This document shows, in pieces, positions 5,248 to 5,637 of a DNA stretch of 5,637 bases. Position 1 is the stretch's first letter. The number at the start of each line of letters is the position of its first letter. The stretch is from an uncultured Gammaproteobacteria bacterium (lineage in GTDB: Bacteria; Pseudomonadota; Gammaproteobacteria; Steroidobacterales; Woeseiaceae): positions 1 through 5,637 of the forward strand of contig CALKYK010000223.1 of NCBI GenBank assembly GCA_938003715.1, read 5' to 3'. The position numbers and the translations under genes were made by a program. Below the pieces are notes generated by a model, which saw only the letters and a program-made list of their open reading frames with translations, did not search any database and was not told the DNA's origin.

Positions 5248-5637
5248 ATGACCCTGCCATCGCGCCGCGTCCTGAACGGTGCGGGATTCATCGCCTGCGC
5301 CGGACTGATGGGCTATGCCCTGTACGCCGAGCACGTGCTGTTCCTGATGCCGTGCCCGCTATGCGTCTTTCAACGCATGGCCGTGATCGCCACCGGCATC
5401 GTGTTCGTCGCGGCGGCGGTGCACGACCCGTCGCAGTGGGGGCGGCGCATCTATGCCGCACTGTTGCTGCTCACCGCCGGGTCCGGAGTCGGCGTTGCCG
5501 CGCGGCACGTGTGGCTGCAGAACCTGCCGCCCGACCAGGTGCCGACCTGTGGGCCCGGTTTCGATTACATCATCGATGCGTTCCCGCTCGCCGAGGCCCT
5601 GAAGCTGATATTCACGGGTTCCGGAGAGGGCGCGACC
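5248..5637 (+). CDS. dsbB: DsbB-family disulfide bond formation protein (3' end outside window)
   Basis: 130 codons are present and the frame is open to the window end; full DsbB has about 165-180 residues. DsbB is an inner-membrane protein with four helices that reoxidises periplasmic DsbA and passes electrons to ubiquinone. Visible are a first membrane helix (about 11-28), the first periplasmic cysteine pair in PCPLCVFQR (C36, C39), helices at about 43-58 and 69-85, R87-HVWLQ (the conserved arginine region near the quinone site), and C101 in VPTCGPG. The second cysteine of this later pair should stand in a G-S-G-x-C-A motif; the sequence reads GSGEGAT, glycine at residue 128. GGAA (5239-5242) lies 5 nt before the ATG. 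An unusual extra cysteine (C17) sits in the first helix. The family call is firm; whether it is active depends on residue 128, which lies 7-9 bases from the window end and may be a sequence error. Confidence 0.9.
   Translation, partial: MTLPSRRVLNGAGFIACAGLMGYALYAEHVLFLMPCPLCVFQRMAVIATGIVFVAAAVHDPSQWGRRIYAALLLLTAGSGVGVAARHVWLQNLPPDQVPTCGPGFDYIIDAFPLAEALKLIFTGSGEGAT

Overview
The window looks like a piece of a GC-rich (roughly 60-65 % by eye) gammaproteobacterial chromosome. The reasons are the helicase (DinG/YoaA family)-tsaB gene pair, a canonical PhoB/PhoR pair close to the enterobacterial and pseudomonad proteins, PhoU, and a DsbB-type quinone-linked oxidase. All genes lie on the + strand. 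The genus cannot be named from the sequence. No tRNA, rRNA, CRISPR array, insertion sequence or phage gene was seen.

Layout. Positions 1-239 hold the last 78 codons of a DinG/YoaA-family helicase. It overlaps tsaB (236-910, tRNA t6A modification) by an ATGA junction. An intergenic region (911-1088) carries a good Pho box and a -10 element in front of phoB (1089-1775). phoR follows (1855-3123 as an open frame); its N-terminus appears broken by a one-base frame change. The 164-bp gap after phoR carries a second, three-unit Pho box in front of an outer-membrane porin gene (3288-4376). phoU (4462-5157) follows the porin. A vegetative-looking promoter then leads into a truncated dsbB-like gene (5248 to the window end).

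How the genes work together. PhoR (membrane sensor kinase/phosphatase), PhoB (response regulator) and PhoU (negative modulator linking the Pst transporter to PhoR) form the phosphate-starvation signalling core. The usual PstSCAB transporter genes are absent. A Porin_5-like porin sits between phoR and phoU, behind what looks like a PhoB site. The inference is that phosphate starvation turns on phoBR (autoregulation) and the porin, with phoU possibly read through from the porin promoter. In both Pho-box promoters the candidate -10 starts after a 10-nt gap from the box.

I found no undescribed multi-gene system. The points most worth a second look are the Pho-box-controlled acidic porin in place of pst, the broken PhoR N-terminus, and two conserved-motif substitutions close to the window edges (helicase motif VI, DsbB fourth cysteine), which may be sequence errors at contig ends.
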